A stretch of DNA of 64,000 nt from contig NC_084727.1 of assembly GCF_033807575.1 (NCBI RefSeq), forward strand, positions 8,308,001 through 8,372,000. Reading direction: 5' to 3'. Each line of letters begins with the position of its first letter. Position 1 is the stretch's first letter. The notes under the pieces are model-generated. The model was not told the DNA's origin. It did no database searches and was given only the letters and a program-made list of their open reading frames with translations. Positions 12,060-24,792 of this stretch are shown here, piece after piece. The DNA is from Cydia pomonella (lineage: Eukaryota > Arthropoda > Insecta > Lepidoptera > Tortricidae). A program made the position numbers and the translations under genes.

Positions 12060-12600
12060 GTTTTGGCAACCCTGCATGCCTTCACCAATATGCCCTAAAT
12101 TATATAAGAAGGCTCCCGTCCCTAGTGTTACTGGCACTTCCTTTTCGTTACCGACTTTGGAATGGGAAGTTCATTGTTTGAAGTTGAAGGTCACGTTTTG
12201 AACGAACGTCGGGAACATACATTACCAAATTTACCAACTAGCGGTTCTAATATCTATTGGCTACGTGCAAAGTGCATGGTGGGGGTAATGTAACCAATTG
12301 CACCTATTTTACGTGGTGGGTTGTCGGCACTACTCTTGCCAATCCAAGTCTACCAAGAAGCCTAGCAAACGATGTTGCCGACGACTTCTGGGAAAGACCC
12401 CGTATTTTCCTTAGCGATAATTTGTGTCAACCCTACATACTACTAAATTATAAAAGGCTCCCGTCCCCAGCGTTACTGGCACTTCCTATTCGTTACCGAA
12501 GCATTGTTTGGTCACGTTTTGAGCCTCGGAAACATACGCTGTGAGGGCAATGAATACATTTATATTATATTTCAAACAGGTTGTAAAGAGAAGTTCCTTT
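12060..12600. repeat. Locally duplicated block
   Basis: Segments 12075-12215 and 12430-12545 share aaggctcccgtcc, gttactggcacttcct and ggtcacgttttga. No gene recognised. Confidence 0.65.
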
Positions 12601-13037
12601 AGTTTTTAGGGTCCGTAGCCAAAATGGCAAAAACGGGATTATAGTTTCATCATGTCCGTCCGCCTATTTATCTCAAAACTATAAGGTATGTTTGATTTTT
12701 TAATTATTTTAAAAATTAGGAGCGAAAACCGTCTTCATGCATTAAATGCTCCTAACTCATATAATAATTAAAAAATCGAAAAAAAAACATGGCGTTGTCT
12801 CACTCGCACACCGGAACGGCATAATGCAGTAAAAAGTGACTTAGCTACTAGAGTTAGACTATGGGCTATCAAAATCGCTGCCAACTTAGCTTGGTCTAAC
12901 TCTTTGGTAGCTCTAGTTACCAGCAATAAGTGGCTACTCGTGGATCAGTAAGTTTAGTAAACATTTGGAATAGCACCGCAGTAAAAACCTTCAAGGAGGC
13001 AAAGGCTAGGCTTTACTATGCAAGTCTATAGGGGGTA

Positions 13038-13437
13038 AGGGGTCGTCCAGAAATCACGTGATCATATTTGGCATGTTTTTAAAAAAGGTCCTTGTACAGA
13101 TCCCCAAGCTTGGACATCATATAAAAATACACATTGGACGCTAATAAACAAATAGCTGTGAAACCGTGAGGCTACTTGATACGATTTTTTTTAATATGAA
13201 TGATATAAAGTTGGTGTGATGAATGTTTTTTATTGGGTAAAAACGCATCTAAAATAGAGCGGACTATTTGTTCTGATTTAATTTTTGAGTAATATTGTTT
13301 TTTTTAGCTTTCCCGCTTTGAAAAATAAATTCACGTAATATCTTCTCTGATCCCCCCTCCCCCATCGTGATCATTCGTGATATTTTTCTTACCCCCAACC
13401 CCCTCCCAAACGATCACATGATTTCTGGACGACCCCT
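13038..13437 (+). mobile_element. 400-bp MITE, aggggtcgtccagaaatca ends
   Basis: Inverted ends aggggtcgtccagaaatcac / tgatttctggacgacccct. Interior has a C-rich stretch on the right. Confidence 0.85.
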
Positions 13438-14683
13438 AACATTGAATACACATTAAGGGATAAACTGGGGTATTTTACAACTAATCTGATCTATCATGTG
13501 TGGAATTCAATAAGCCTTTATTTAACAATCTTATTAAAACAAGTTTGACAAAATAGAATAAAATATCTTATTTCCTAATTTCGCTTATCTTAAACTTTAA
13601 AAACGATTATTATATATCAATGTTAAGTTTAAGACTCTTTCTTGCTTTCCAATTTCTCCAAAGTTCCCGATCATGGGCTTTCCTCCGCCAAGTGGAACCA
13701 GCAATAGTTTAAAGACATCTTCCCATCTTCGTTGAGTTCTATGGTTTTTTTCTGCCTCCTGTGTGGAAATACCTACGTGTAAGTCTATGTAGTATATTGC
13801 CTTCCTGAGGGCTTGCATTGAGAGCATAAATTTAAATTTCGTTGTCTATCTCTCTTTATATTCGGGTGGCAGAAAACCACGGTGAACACCGGACGGACCG
13901 GTGGAAGCATTATTTCCTATAGTACAAGAGTTGAACGAAAATGGTCACACTAATTAACACAAAGACGAGGTTTGATTTTTTTAATTCTGGGGTTCTTTTA
14001 CATACTAAAAATATACTCATACTCATACTCATTTATTGGTAAAATATACAATTTTACATGTCAGCAATAAAATACACAGTTGAAATTAAATTAAATTTAA
14101 TTAGAAACGAGACACGTCTAGCGGCAACTGTAATGGAGTTGCTGTTAGTGTTGGTTAAGAAGGTCATCCTTTGAGTCCTCTGCTTTGAAACTCGACTCAG
14201 TTTTTCAGACTCACATTTTAAGTCTAAACTCGAATTCTTTTCATCTTGTTAGCGACTCGAGTCTTTTTTAGGGACTTGAGTCCTTTTCAAAGAACTCTCA
14301 ATTTTTTGTTTGCACAATTTCGAAATGCTTTGTCTTTAAGTAATAGTCGTGGATTAGGTACACAAATAATACAATAACGCATAATGTATTTACTTTTATT
14401 TAGATAAACCTATGAAATGGTTAACGGAGTCTTTATTCGGAGGCTTGAGTCTTTTCAGTTCTCCTAATAAAGACTCAATTAATGACTCGCCTCGGGACTT
14501 AAAAGACTAGGAAGTTTTTAAGCGCCAAGTTTCGTAAAAACGAGTCGAGTTCTTCAAATTCAGACTCAAAATACTCGAGTTCCTACCAACACTAGTTGCT
14601 GTTGACATTCGGACGTCGCTTTTAGTGCATATTTTATTACCTATGTACTCAAGCTAGGTGGAAAATAAAGTCCACACTTTTCT
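13438..14683. other. Noncoding DNA; possible repeat remnants
   Basis: 13597-13827 has a 76-codon minus-strand frame I do not recognise. 14150-14600 is rich in gactcgagtc-like motifs around ttttcagactc. No host exon supported. Confidence 0.45.
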
Positions 14684-14940
14684 TTGCCCTCAGTGCACTC
14701 TATACATCTTTCAACCTCACGCCGTCAACGCTTCTATTATTCGCAGTTCTGTTTCCAATTTATTTTATCGCTATTGGCGCAGCTTCAGCACTTTCAGCAA
14801 ATAAATTGCGATTTAAGTTTGATGTGCCGAGCTGCCGAGAATGCTCAGTGTTCCGAAAGTTTTTGGAGTGGAAAGCTGAAATGACGGATCTCTATTTTAT
14901 GGGGTATTTGTATGAAATGTAGTTTATAAGGAATGAATTT

Positions 14941-15070
14941 GACGACCGGTCTGACCTAGTGGATAGTGACCCTGCCTTTGAAGCCGATGGTCCTGGGTTC
15001 GAAACCCGGTAAGAGCATTTATTTGTGTGATGAGCATAGACATTTATTCCTGAGTCATGGATGATGGGTG
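14941..15070 (+). mobile_element. tRNA-headed SINE, 3' truncated
   Basis: Head gacgaccggtctgacctagt, B box gggttcgaaacc, body to gagtcatggatgatg, then unrelated sequence. Confidence 0.82.
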
Positions 15071-15289
15071 AGTCTGTGTGATGAGAATTTTCTCTTGAAA
15101 GTTTCCAGAAATTTTGGAAGATTTGAGAATATTGTGCAACTTGAACATTGCTCAAACTACATGCGGATATATTTTTCCATTTCTCATGCTCTGAAAAAGG
15201 GTCGTTGCTGTTCTAAAAAGTGTGCAGAAATTGATACGTTTCTGCACTAGAGCTGTTTACTTTCCAAGTATATATATATTTTTTTACGA

Positions 15290-15575
15290 TAATCAATTGA
15301 AATTTGGTCTTAAATCGATTTGTTTATACAATTTCCATTCTGATATTAACCTCTCCATTCCATAAATAACGATACTTTTACCTAAATTGATTGGTTGATT
15401 GAAAAGTACCCTCAAGAATTGGTATAAAAAATTATACCTAGTTATATTTTAAAAAACCACATGTATTTTACGTTCCTCGTATTCGAAATGAAAAGCAGTG
15501 TTTAACTCACTACGTTCGAGCGCCAAACTATCTCGGCAGAAATGAGTACCTTTCATCCCTTGGTTAACAATCTAA
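15290..15575 (+). repeat. Interspersed repeat, inverted relative to 6550-6900
   Basis: Shares cgttcgagcgccaaac-type, aatgagtacctttcatccct and ttggttaacaatcta landmarks on the opposite strand. Confidence 0.55.
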
Positions 15576-16640
15576 GTTAACGGCACTAATCATGGGGCAT
15601 GTGAGAGAAAATTTGAAGTATTTTTGATATTTCACCGACATCTGGTAAATTTCTACCGCTTTATGAATAAAAAGTTGAACGTCCTATTCGTCCTTTATAT
15701 TTTCTATGTATTTAATCAAATCTGCTGCAATTTTATTTTGGTTTCAATATTATTAACAAATTAAAACTATGTTTTTTAGCTCATGGGATGTATCAAAATT
15801 CAGAAATCAGAAAACAGACATCATAGCATTTATTCGTGATAAACTATGACATACAAAAGTATAACAACATAACAAAAAAAAGAAACATAAATAAAGAAAG
15901 AGAAAGAAGTATTTAAAATTTAAAATTCAAAAATTTATTCTGCAAGTAGGCCTCAAGGGCTCTTTTACAAGTCAATACAACATTTATAAATACAACAGCC
16001 AATACCTGGGTAAACATTACATTATAATAATCTTAAAATAAATAATTACTACAATACAATAGAGATGTATAGTCTCTATGGTTAAAAACACATTAAATCT
16101 GGAGATGTAAAAGGTCCCCAATATCAGAGTACTAATACTAATAAAATTTGGAGGTGTAAAGTCTCTCCAAGTGTCAAAATAAAATTTATACTAAATAAAT
16201 AAACCGCGTCTGGACTGTTAAACTAGCAGTCTCATAAACTAATGTTACATTCTGTACATAACTAGTATGTACCAAGTCAAGTATATTATACAATATGACA
16301 GAGACGTATAGTCTCCAAACTTAATACATTAAGTTTGTAGATGTATAAGGTCCCCACGGTCTGAGAAAAATAATAATACACAATAATAATGACATTAATA
16401 AGATTTGGAGGTGTAAAGGTTCTCGAAATGTCAAAGAATAAAAAAAATAAAAAATTGTATGAAATACATGTTTCAATGACGCCATTAATTTTCAAACGAA
16501 TGAAAAATTAAACTTAATCAGCTCTATTGCTCTTGTTTGTGGTAAAATGTTGCCAGCATTTAAACTGATGGTAAACACTTATTTTACAGGATTTGTCTAT
16601 ACCATCCCATTACTGGTGCCAGTCCCATCATAGGGGTGTT
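15575..16640 (+). mobile_element. Interspersed repeat interrupted by a LINE tail
   Basis: 15575-15800 and 16455-16640 belong to the 7655-8400 family. Between them, 15930-16440 is a LINE 3' UTR in reverse (tttattctgcaagtaggcct, repeated gagatgtatagtctc blocks), so it is a nested insertion. Confidence 0.7.
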
Positions 16641-17146
16641 TACTATATATTTTTGTAAAATATGTTACGAGATATAAAGTACCTATAACGAGACTTTACC
16701 AATAGACTTCCTTAAAGCTTACAAATGGCTTTTTCCCAGTCTTATTTTCCTTTTTGTCTTCAAATCCCGTGAATGTAGTCGTTTAGCCACGGAACAGGGG
16801 AAACCACTCCGTGCGGCGCGAAATGGCGCAATAATAAATACGTTTGGGGCTTAATGGCGGCAAAAGTGATTAGATTAGGTGGATTTTTCTTTTCTTTGAG
16901 GATTATTATCGCACGAACGTAGGTTGAGTTCTTCACTGAAAAAAATGATCTATCGAGCACACATTTTCATTAAGATTAACTGCTTTATACAAGATCAATA
17001 AATGTTTGAAAAACAGTTTTAAATACAATAGAGTAACGTTATTCTTTGAACATTTATAAGTATTGAAAAATCAATACAAACAAACGAACGTAAATATCAC
17101 CGTAATGCTCAAAACAGTACAATTTACTATAATACTTTAATGTTGC

Positions 17147-17345
17147 CTATAGTCCCCACGCTGGTCTGGCCTGGATGCATGCAGGTTTCCTCGCGATGTT
17201 TTCCTTCACCGAAAAACTAGTGATAAATATCAAATGACATTCCGTACATAAGATCCGAAAAACTCATCATTGGTACGAGCCAGGATTTGAACCCGCGACC
17301 TCCGGATTGAAAGTCGGACGTCAGCTCCACTTGGCCACCACCGGT
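17147..17345 (-). mobile_element. Second-family tRNA-headed SINE
   Basis: Reverse strand starts with a tRNA-like head (B box gcgggttcaaatcc after tttcaatccggaggtc), then gatgagtttttcggat and gaaggaaaacatcgcgagga. Confidence 0.85.
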
Positions 17346-17400
17346 TAAAATAAAATAAAATAATTTTAACATAGATACTTAATTATAAGTAAGTGTGTTG

Positions 17401-17673
17401 GACGACCGGTCTGGCCTAGTGGCTAGTGACCCTGCCTACGAAGCCGATGGTCCCGGGTTCAAATCCTGGTAAGTGCATTAATTCGTGTGATGAGCATGGA
17501 TATTTGTTCCTGAGTCATGGGTGTTTTCTATTTATTTAAGTATTTATAAATATTTATATATTATATATATCGTTGTCAAAGTACCCTCAACACAAGCCTT
17601 ATTGAGCTTACTGTGGGACTTAGTCAATTTGTGTAATAATGTCCTATAATATTTATTTATTTATTTATTTATA
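17401..17673 (+). mobile_element. tRNA-headed SINE, full length
   Basis: Best copy of the gacgaccgg family in the window: A and B boxes, complete body, (TTTA)n tail. Confidence 0.9.
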
Positions 17674-17935
17674 AGTAAATTGCCAAATCCCAACCTTCGC
17701 TGGCCAGGCTACATCAAATACAAGTTTCGTCAAAGTACCAACAGTTCCAATCCAATATCACCAGTTCAAAAAGCTTCCTCAAAGTGCCGAAAGCTCATTA
17801 CGCGGCCGACTTCCGGGAGATGGCGGCACTTCCGGCGCAGTCTGTGATACTCTGTTCTTTGTTATACTGAAATCAATCAAGGATGGGGTATTGGATTTTG
17901 TGTGATAGTTGTTTAAGTGTAATTTTTGTGTAAAA

Positions 17936-18560
17936 GTGTAATAGTTATTTACAGTACATATGGTGCTACTTTCCCACACGCGTGCGGGAATTAGCACTTT
18001 CCGTGCATAATATGTCGAAACTGCTGTAAAACGTTGTACGATACACGTGCGAATAGGTAATTCGCAACTCTTATCGATTTAAAACACTGCCTTCGGTCGT
18101 GTTTTAATTAATTTCCTATTTTCTACATTTGTATCGTAAATAACTATTATGATATAAGTTAGGAAAGTAGGAAATTCGCAACTAGTGGCGATAAATTAAA
18201 ACACGACCGAAGGTACTGTAGTACATGTTCCTTCAAAATGTATAGCATAGGCACGAAAAGTGCTTATTCCCACACTAGTGCGAGAAAGTAGCAGAGCAGC
18301 ATATGTACTGTAATAGTTATTTACAGTACATATGGTGCTACTTTGCCGCACTAGTGCGAAAATTAACACATTACGTTACTCTGTCGAACATTTAAAGGGC
18401 TATATGTACTGTAAAACGTTGTACAATACATGTGCGAATAGGTAATTCGCAACTTGTGTCGATTTAAAACACTCCCTTCGATCGTGTTTTAATTTATCAC
18501 CACTCGTTGCGATTTTCCTATTTTCTGCACTTGTATCGTAATAGTACATTACGATGACGT
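17936..18560. mobile_element. Complex foldback repeat
   Basis: Two direct units (17936 and 18309) starting tgtaatagttatttacagta flank an inverted unit (18165-18310) with cgataaattaaaacacgacc and cagcatatgtactgtaa. Confidence 0.75.
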
Positions 18561-18639
18561 GTTTTGTTAAGATTAGTTAGTGGAAAACGTTTCCTCTTTG
18601 GTTTTTCTCAGAAACGCGTAACTTTTCAGGATTGCCATA

Positions 18640-18715
18640 AAACAAACCTAATAACCTAACCTAACCTATCTATAGGATAACCTAAGGAAATTCCTGAAAA
18701 GTTAACGGTTTCAGA
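18640..18715 (+). repeat. Short repeat with CCTAA units
   Basis: cataaaacaaacctaataac followed by ctaacctaacctatctatag; recurs at 53925-53985. Three CCTAA-like units only. Confidence 0.6.
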
Positions 18716-19133
18716 GTTATGACTAATAATAATATGACTATCATTATACATTATGACTTACAATAATTATGCCAAACAAAGGGATCTGTTCGAAAAGCTA
18801 TTCTTCTCTCTTAATGACCACTTGACCTTTTCTCACCACAAAGACCTACAAATGTATCCATGTTTTTGCTGCCTGGTTACAAATGTAACCATTTAAATAC
18901 TTTACAAAAACCCTACTAAGCTGCAGTTTAAAAACACCCGACCGGCTGAAAGCTGTGCCTTGGTCTGACTCTGAATCCACAGATTACATAGGCACCGCAT
19001 TTGTGCAAGTTTACTTTTAAATTGTAAGACCTGTGAAACTACAGAGTTTTAGGAACTTGCATTCTATTTACAGCATTTATTTTATACTACAAAAGTCTGA
19101 CAACGGCTGTAGCCTGCTAAGTAACGGCAAAAA

Positions 19134-19503
19134 AAGTTTGAAATAGAGGTGGGTTGTCAAATAAAATTTTGTAGCCACAGTAAATTTACTGCTTTCTTTC
19201 GACACATGATTAAAACTTTAAGAACGCCATTTGACTTTAATGCTTATTCTTTCACTGATATTTCACTGTTAAATTTGTGAGATATTAAAAAAGTCTAATA
19301 GATCAAAGGCCAAAGGTATGGCGGCATCGTTTTGAGCGATTTTTTTATATTTAACAAATTTAACACATACACACATATCAGTGAAAGAATAGGGATCAAA
19401 ATCAAATGGCGTTCTAAAAGTTTTAAGAATGTGTCGAAAGATGGCAGTAAATTTACTGTGACTACAAAATTTTCTTTGACAATCCACCTCTATTTCAAAT
19501 TCT
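19134..19503. mobile_element. Foldback element with ~150-bp arms
   Basis: Left arm gaaatagaggtgggttgtca and acagtaaatttactgc are repeated inverted at 19440-19500 (gacaatccacctctatttc). The open frame on the right arm is a by-product. Confidence 0.8.
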
Positions 19504-19955
19504 CTTTGCTAGCGGTAAATGAAAACTTAGTTCCTATAGTAAATACATTTTTCTACTCGTCGACTGTAATGGTTGAATTAAGATTTCGTATACCAAACTA
19601 TAATTGCGTACTTTTCATGTATGGGCTCCCAACTCAACTATAATATTCATCTCGATACGCTGTAGTCAACTATAATAATTGACCAAGACTAAACGGGCGA
19701 CAAATAGTTCCGCGTTAATGTCTTTTATACTACATTTTTGTCTACTGAGATACTTACCAATTTTCATTAATTATTTACGTTTTATAGTAAAAAAAGTATT
19801 ATTTTAGATGACTCGTAGAAAAAGTATTGTATACAATAGTGATATAATCACGCCTTTCAATCTCGCACCTTACTTTGGCAACTCAGCAAGCTTCGTTGCC
19901 TAAACACGGTACTCGACTGAAAAGCTCTCTGTTATATCACGGTTGTATAAAATAC

Positions 19956-20053
19956 TGTCAGTAGAAAAAGGTGGCAAATTTAAAAAATGTAGACGCGATG
20001 GGTTTATCTCCCATAGAAAATTTTAATTTCGCGCCTTTTTCTACTGACAAAGT
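19956..20053. mobile_element. Short MITE, tcagtagaaaaagg ends
   Basis: ctgtcagtagaaaaaggtgg at the left and cgcctttttctactgaca at the right. Confidence 0.75.
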
Positions 20054-22129
20054 GGTTGTGCCAAACTATATATTATGTAGGTACATAATCTCGTATTTTT
20101 TAATTTAGCTAGCCCGAAATTCAAAAATACCAGATAGTGGAGCTGAAGATGGAAATCGGTTTACCAAACGTAGTTTAGAACTTTTATTGTAGATATTTTT
20201 TTATTTACACAACCAAAATTAGCGATCGCGCTCTTAATTAAATTACTACGAGATCACCTGTATTAATCGAACTATTTTTTTTTATTTTTTTTTATTTACA
20301 CGAAACTGGAATAATCAGTCGCGCTCCCAAATTAAATTAGGTACCACGGTGACCGCAAGTCTTATTTGCTTCATCTAGTTGAAGTGATCTCGGCATCCGC
20401 CATTTTGTCCTCCAACGAAACAACATGGCGACAATGGCTAATGGCGCCGCAAAGTGTTTTCGAAAGGAAAGGTTTCGGGTACTCTGTTTTTATAGGTTTC
20501 TTTCCGTCAGACGTCTATTTTGGTTTTTAGCTTAAATCAACTTTGAACTTTAAGGGTTTTTAAATTAAATTAGGTTTATCCCACGCGATTTAAATTAAGA
20601 ATGGAAGTCCCTCTGCGCTATAAATTCTAAGGGTTTTAAATATTACAATACAAATCCTTTTTAGTGCACAACCTCAAAATAACATTTACAGAAAGATGTA
20701 TATACATAAAGAAGCATGTATGTCTTTCTGTAAATGTTATTTTGATATGGATATGGATACATGAGAACAGAGGTGAGAAAAGGCGGTCTAGGCGAATATA
20801 TCTATGGTCGTTGATTTATTACATTAATCGCGGCCATCATAACTTTTTTCTAATTTAAATATACCTACTTAATTATTTTCACTATATTACAAAAATAGCA
20901 AAGATATTTCGTGGTTAGGTAAAATATTAAATTACCTATATTATTCTGTTTATCTTTTCTAAGTATAATACATTCTTATCAGACCATACTATTTTGTTTG
21001 ACTTTGTCCTTCATATATCATAGCCTAGATAGCCGCAAGGTATAGTGCCATACATTAGAAAGGGATAGCATAATTCGTCCCTGAATCGCTGTCAAACTTC
21101 GTTTTTGTAGGAAGTGTCATTTCTGTACGGTAGTACTATTATTTATTATTTATTCTGTGCTGTAAGATACTAAGAAAAATACCAAGAATATATCATGGGA
21201 ACTTTGCATTTCATTTAAATTCTCTTTGACACATTGAAGTGTGAATAACCTTATTCTTACGCACGCAAAAAGCCAAAGCCACTACTTAATTTAATAAGAA
21301 AATCCCATCACATTCTCAAAACAGCACTCCGTCGCGAAGGTAGGTAATTAGGCGCAATAATTAATTTAACTAATTACGCGCTCAAGAGCCGCCATCTTGT
21401 GGAGCCGCGAAATGGAGACCGGATATTAATGGAGACTCTTTATTAATTGCGGCTTGTGAAGATTTTCTGTTTTGTTAGTATGCTCCAGGATTTAAACGTT
21501 GTTGTAAGAGTTGAAATAATATAGGTGGTTTATACTTAGGATTATAATAATTTTTACGTAAGGTAGGTTAGGGTTTTTAAATTATGTATATAAAAGTAAA
21601 ATATATAAACACTTACACAACAATACAAAAGATATAAACACGTTATAAAAAACCTAGCCTAGGGTGGTCAGGGCTGCAGAGAGAGCAACCGCCGGACTAT
21701 CCGCGCCGTGTCCAAGATCACCGCCTTCTGCATCTGACCTTTGATCCAACCACCTAGCGAGAGTCTCTCAAGGTGTTGGTCGAGACTCTTTGCTATGAGA
21801 CCGTTCGATTATTATTATTATATTCTCTGAAGATCCACAGTTTACTGGTACCCCAGTTTACTAGGGTAATAAGTAGTTACAGACTGACGAGGCCGTAACT
21901 CAATAACTTAATACCATACTGTCCAATATTATAATTTCTACCGTCGTTGTTAGCCGACCTAAAAAGGTATAAATCGATTTTTCTAAAAATAGCTTATTGT
22001 AAATAGGAACGATTTGTTTCTTTAAACGCTAATATAGAGGACACAGACGGATAAAATATGTGGACCCCTTTCGGGTAAAAGCCCACCTACCCGAAAAAAA
22101 AAGTTTTTTAGATACCGTGATGCAAATAA
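20054..22129. other. Noncoding DNA; LINE tail remnant at 21550-21830
   Basis: 20195-20345 holds a two-unit T-rich tandem (ttttatttacac ... gcgatcgcgctc / cagtcgcgctc). 21550-21830 resembles a LINE 3' tail in reverse (ttataaaaaacctagcctag), matching 45096-45235. No exon supported. Confidence 0.5.
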
Positions 22130-22974
22130 AAAACTAGCCAAGTGCGAGTCGAACTCGTGCGCGAAAGGTTCCGTATTATCTATAAAAACGGCAAAAAAAT
22201 CATGTCTGTTGAATGGGAACCCCCTTAAGTATTTATTTAATTCTGTTTTGTTTTAGCGGCAACAGAAATGCATCATCTGTGAAAATTTCAACTGTCTATC
22301 ACGGTTCATGAGATACAGCCTGACAGACGGACAGACGGACGGAAAGCGGAGTCTTAGTAATAGGGTCCCGTTTTACCCTTTGGGTATGGAACCCTAAAAA
22401 GTAGCCAGATCAGTTAGATGGTACTATGGTACCATATTCTTCAGCTCAACCTGAAGTGGGTCAAATTTAGCTTTCAAAATTTGGCGCACACTAACTAACT
22501 CACAAACATACATACTAACAGGGCAAGTTAAATACAAGCTTGTAATAAAAAATTTAATAAGATATGTTTTGGTATTTTATTTTTCTATTCGAACCAAGTT
22601 TAACCGAATAAGGTGTTGGTTGTTGCCCTTGCAAATAATAGTCTAATTTCTGTGTGATTTTTTTAAATGGAATTTCCTGTTGATTAAAACGTGTAAAATT
22701 CAATACAATAGACCATTAATTTTGCGGTAGCCCTTCTTTTTGCTTAGAAACAAACAGTCATACACACTTTTTGATCAAAACTTATAGACAAAAAATAGAC
22801 CTATAGTTTCATGTGTAGAAATAAAATATAAATAGGTCCATGGCTATTACAAAAAAGACTTAAATCTGTATTTTACAATAACAAATACTATACTTGAAAT
22901 ACCTATGTAAATCAGTGATTTGATACCTCTGTAGAAAGTACGTTAAGTGTAATTCTTAAAACAAGTGAACTCAT

Positions 22975-23172
22975 TCAGCATATTTGAATTGAATTAACTT
23001 TCCACGGAAATTACAAAATGGATCGTGAATCAACATCCCAATTGGTTATCAATTTCCGTGGCTGAAACAATTGCCCGCATCAAGTATTAAAAGCCTTTGG
23101 ATATTGTAATGGATTGGACAAAGAATCGCGAAGCTACTAAAGGGTGGAATATTTGGATAATCGTTAATAGTA
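22975..23172 (+). repeat. Paralogous segment A, empty MITE site
   Basis: tcaacatcccaattggttat, ccgtggctgaaacaattgcc and cgaagctactaaagggtg recur at 23739-24374. Here CAATTG (23068-23073) is uninterrupted; in the second copy a MITE sits at that position. Confidence 0.88.
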
Positions 23173-23738
23173 ATTTGTATAAATTCTCATTCTTTTGGTT
23201 TATAAATCACGTGAACGGCGCTGCCATACCATCGAAGTAACGCTCTCATTTTAAACAAACTTGATGAAATGACATGAAACAGAGCTTTTTTTTTCTCTTT
23301 TGCACTATTATATTCTTATTTCCACAGCCGAGCGGTATAATACAGTAACTTTAAACATTAGAGTCTTGCGCGTTTGGGTCAAAGCCGGTAGTTCTATTTT
23401 TTTTTCAGACTTGTATATGATTTTGGCCCAATGAATAATCCAAGTTTGTGACCTGGAGCGCCGAACGCAACTGTATCAAAAAACGAGAAATTACAAATGG
23501 CGACAAAGTTACTAGAAGGGTCTCTACAAAATTACGTTACATTGCGGAATTTTACAGATTGATTGAATTCGTTACACTTATCTAATCTCGCATACGATTT
23601 ATTGAAACATCTGTAGAGACCATAAGATGTTCATGAAACATTTAGTAACGATATTAATACTTCTTCCACACGCGCTGACTGCGCGTTAATTCGGAAAAAA
23701 GCACAACAGAACTGTTTAATTTGATATTAATTTAAATA

Positions 23739-24374
23739 AATCAGCATATTTTAATTAAATTAACTTTCCACGGAAATCAACATCCTAATTGGTTATCAAT
23801 TTCCATGGCTGAAACAATACGGTTGTTTCCAATTTTTTGAAACGCTTGTATTACGTTCTATATTAACTAAAAGTTGCCCTAAAATTCAACTTTTATACTA
23901 AAAACGGCTTTAAATATGTTAAATTAACAAAATATATTTTGACAGATGCTTTCGCGCCCAAAACGCTCTTTGAAAATTGTGTGACATCACAGTTTGACAC
24001 ATAATTTCATACACACGTAGAAGATACGAGCTGTCAACTGACATTTGTCATTTGTTGTTTATCGCCTAACTGTCAACAGTGTCAATCCGAGAGTTGTGAC
24101 GTCATCAGAATCTTCAATGATGATGATGACGTGTGCCAAAAGATATTTTAAATTCAATATTTACAAAAATATGGTCATTACAGGTCCCCTAAAAGTAGTT
24201 TAACATGTTCTTATAAACCAAAAGAATTTATTGGGATACAATTTTGCCCTAAGATTTGTAGATTGAAACAACCCTATTGTCCGCATCAAGTATTAAAGGT
24301 CTTTGGATATTGTAATGGGGCAGACAAAGGGTCGCGAAGCTACTAAAGGGTGTCCAATATTCGGATAATCGTTT
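23739..24374 (+). repeat. Paralogous segment B, carrying a MITE
   Basis: Same sequence as 22975-23172 but split by the element at 23819-24275. Confidence 0.88.
23819..24275 (+). mobile_element. MITE, agggttgtttcca ends, copy 1
   Basis: 457 bp with inverted ends (left mutated to acggttgtttcc; right aaacaaccct), flanked by AT on both sides within CAAT...ATTG. Paralogous segment A shows the empty site. Confidence 0.9.
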
Positions 24375-24469
24375 CAGATACCTACCATAACAGGGCGAGT
24401 CGCCCTGTCGCCCGAGCCGAGGTGACGATCGCTATCGCTTCAACAACGAAACGCCTTGTGCCTATCTAT

Positions 24470-24545
24470 CTCTTCTTCCTCGCGTTGTCCCGGCATTTTG
24501 CCACGGCTCAAGGGAGCCTGGGGTCCGCTTGACAACTAATCCCAA
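24470..24545 (-). mobile_element. Repeat fragment (cttcctcgcgttgtcccggc)
   Basis: Shared almost base for base with 27640-27760; its reverse occurs at 61125-61190 behind a tRNA-like B box, so it is probably the body of a third SINE family. Confidence 0.75.
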
Positions 24546-24624
24546 GATTTGGCGTAGGCACTAGTTTTTACGAAAGCGACTGCCATCTGACCTCCCAACC
24601 CAGAGGGTAAACTAGGCCTTGTTG

Positions 24625-24792
24625 GGATTAGTCCGGTTTCCTCACGATGTTTTCCTTCACCGAAAAGCGACTGGTAAATATCAAATAATATTTCGCACAT
24701 AAGTTCCGAAAAACTCATCGGTACGAGCCGGGTTTGAACCCGCGACCTCCGGATTGCAAGTCGCACGCTCTTACCGCTAGGCCACCAGCGCT
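24625..24792 (-). mobile_element. Second-family tRNA-headed SINE
   Basis: Reverse strand: ggtggcctagcggtaagagc (A box), gcgggttcaaacccg (B box), then the same body as 17147-17345. Confidence 0.88.

Noticed and set aside
13597..13827. 76-residue minus-strand frame as a host gene
   Set aside because: No recognisable domain, no splice context; looks like repeat-derived sequence.
18640..18715. CCTAA units as an interstitial telomere track
   Set aside because: Only about three units, and the same block recurs at 53925 as part of a dispersed repeat.
19332..19643. 103-residue frame
   Set aside because: Built from one arm of a foldback element and a dispersed repeat; no protein family resemblance.
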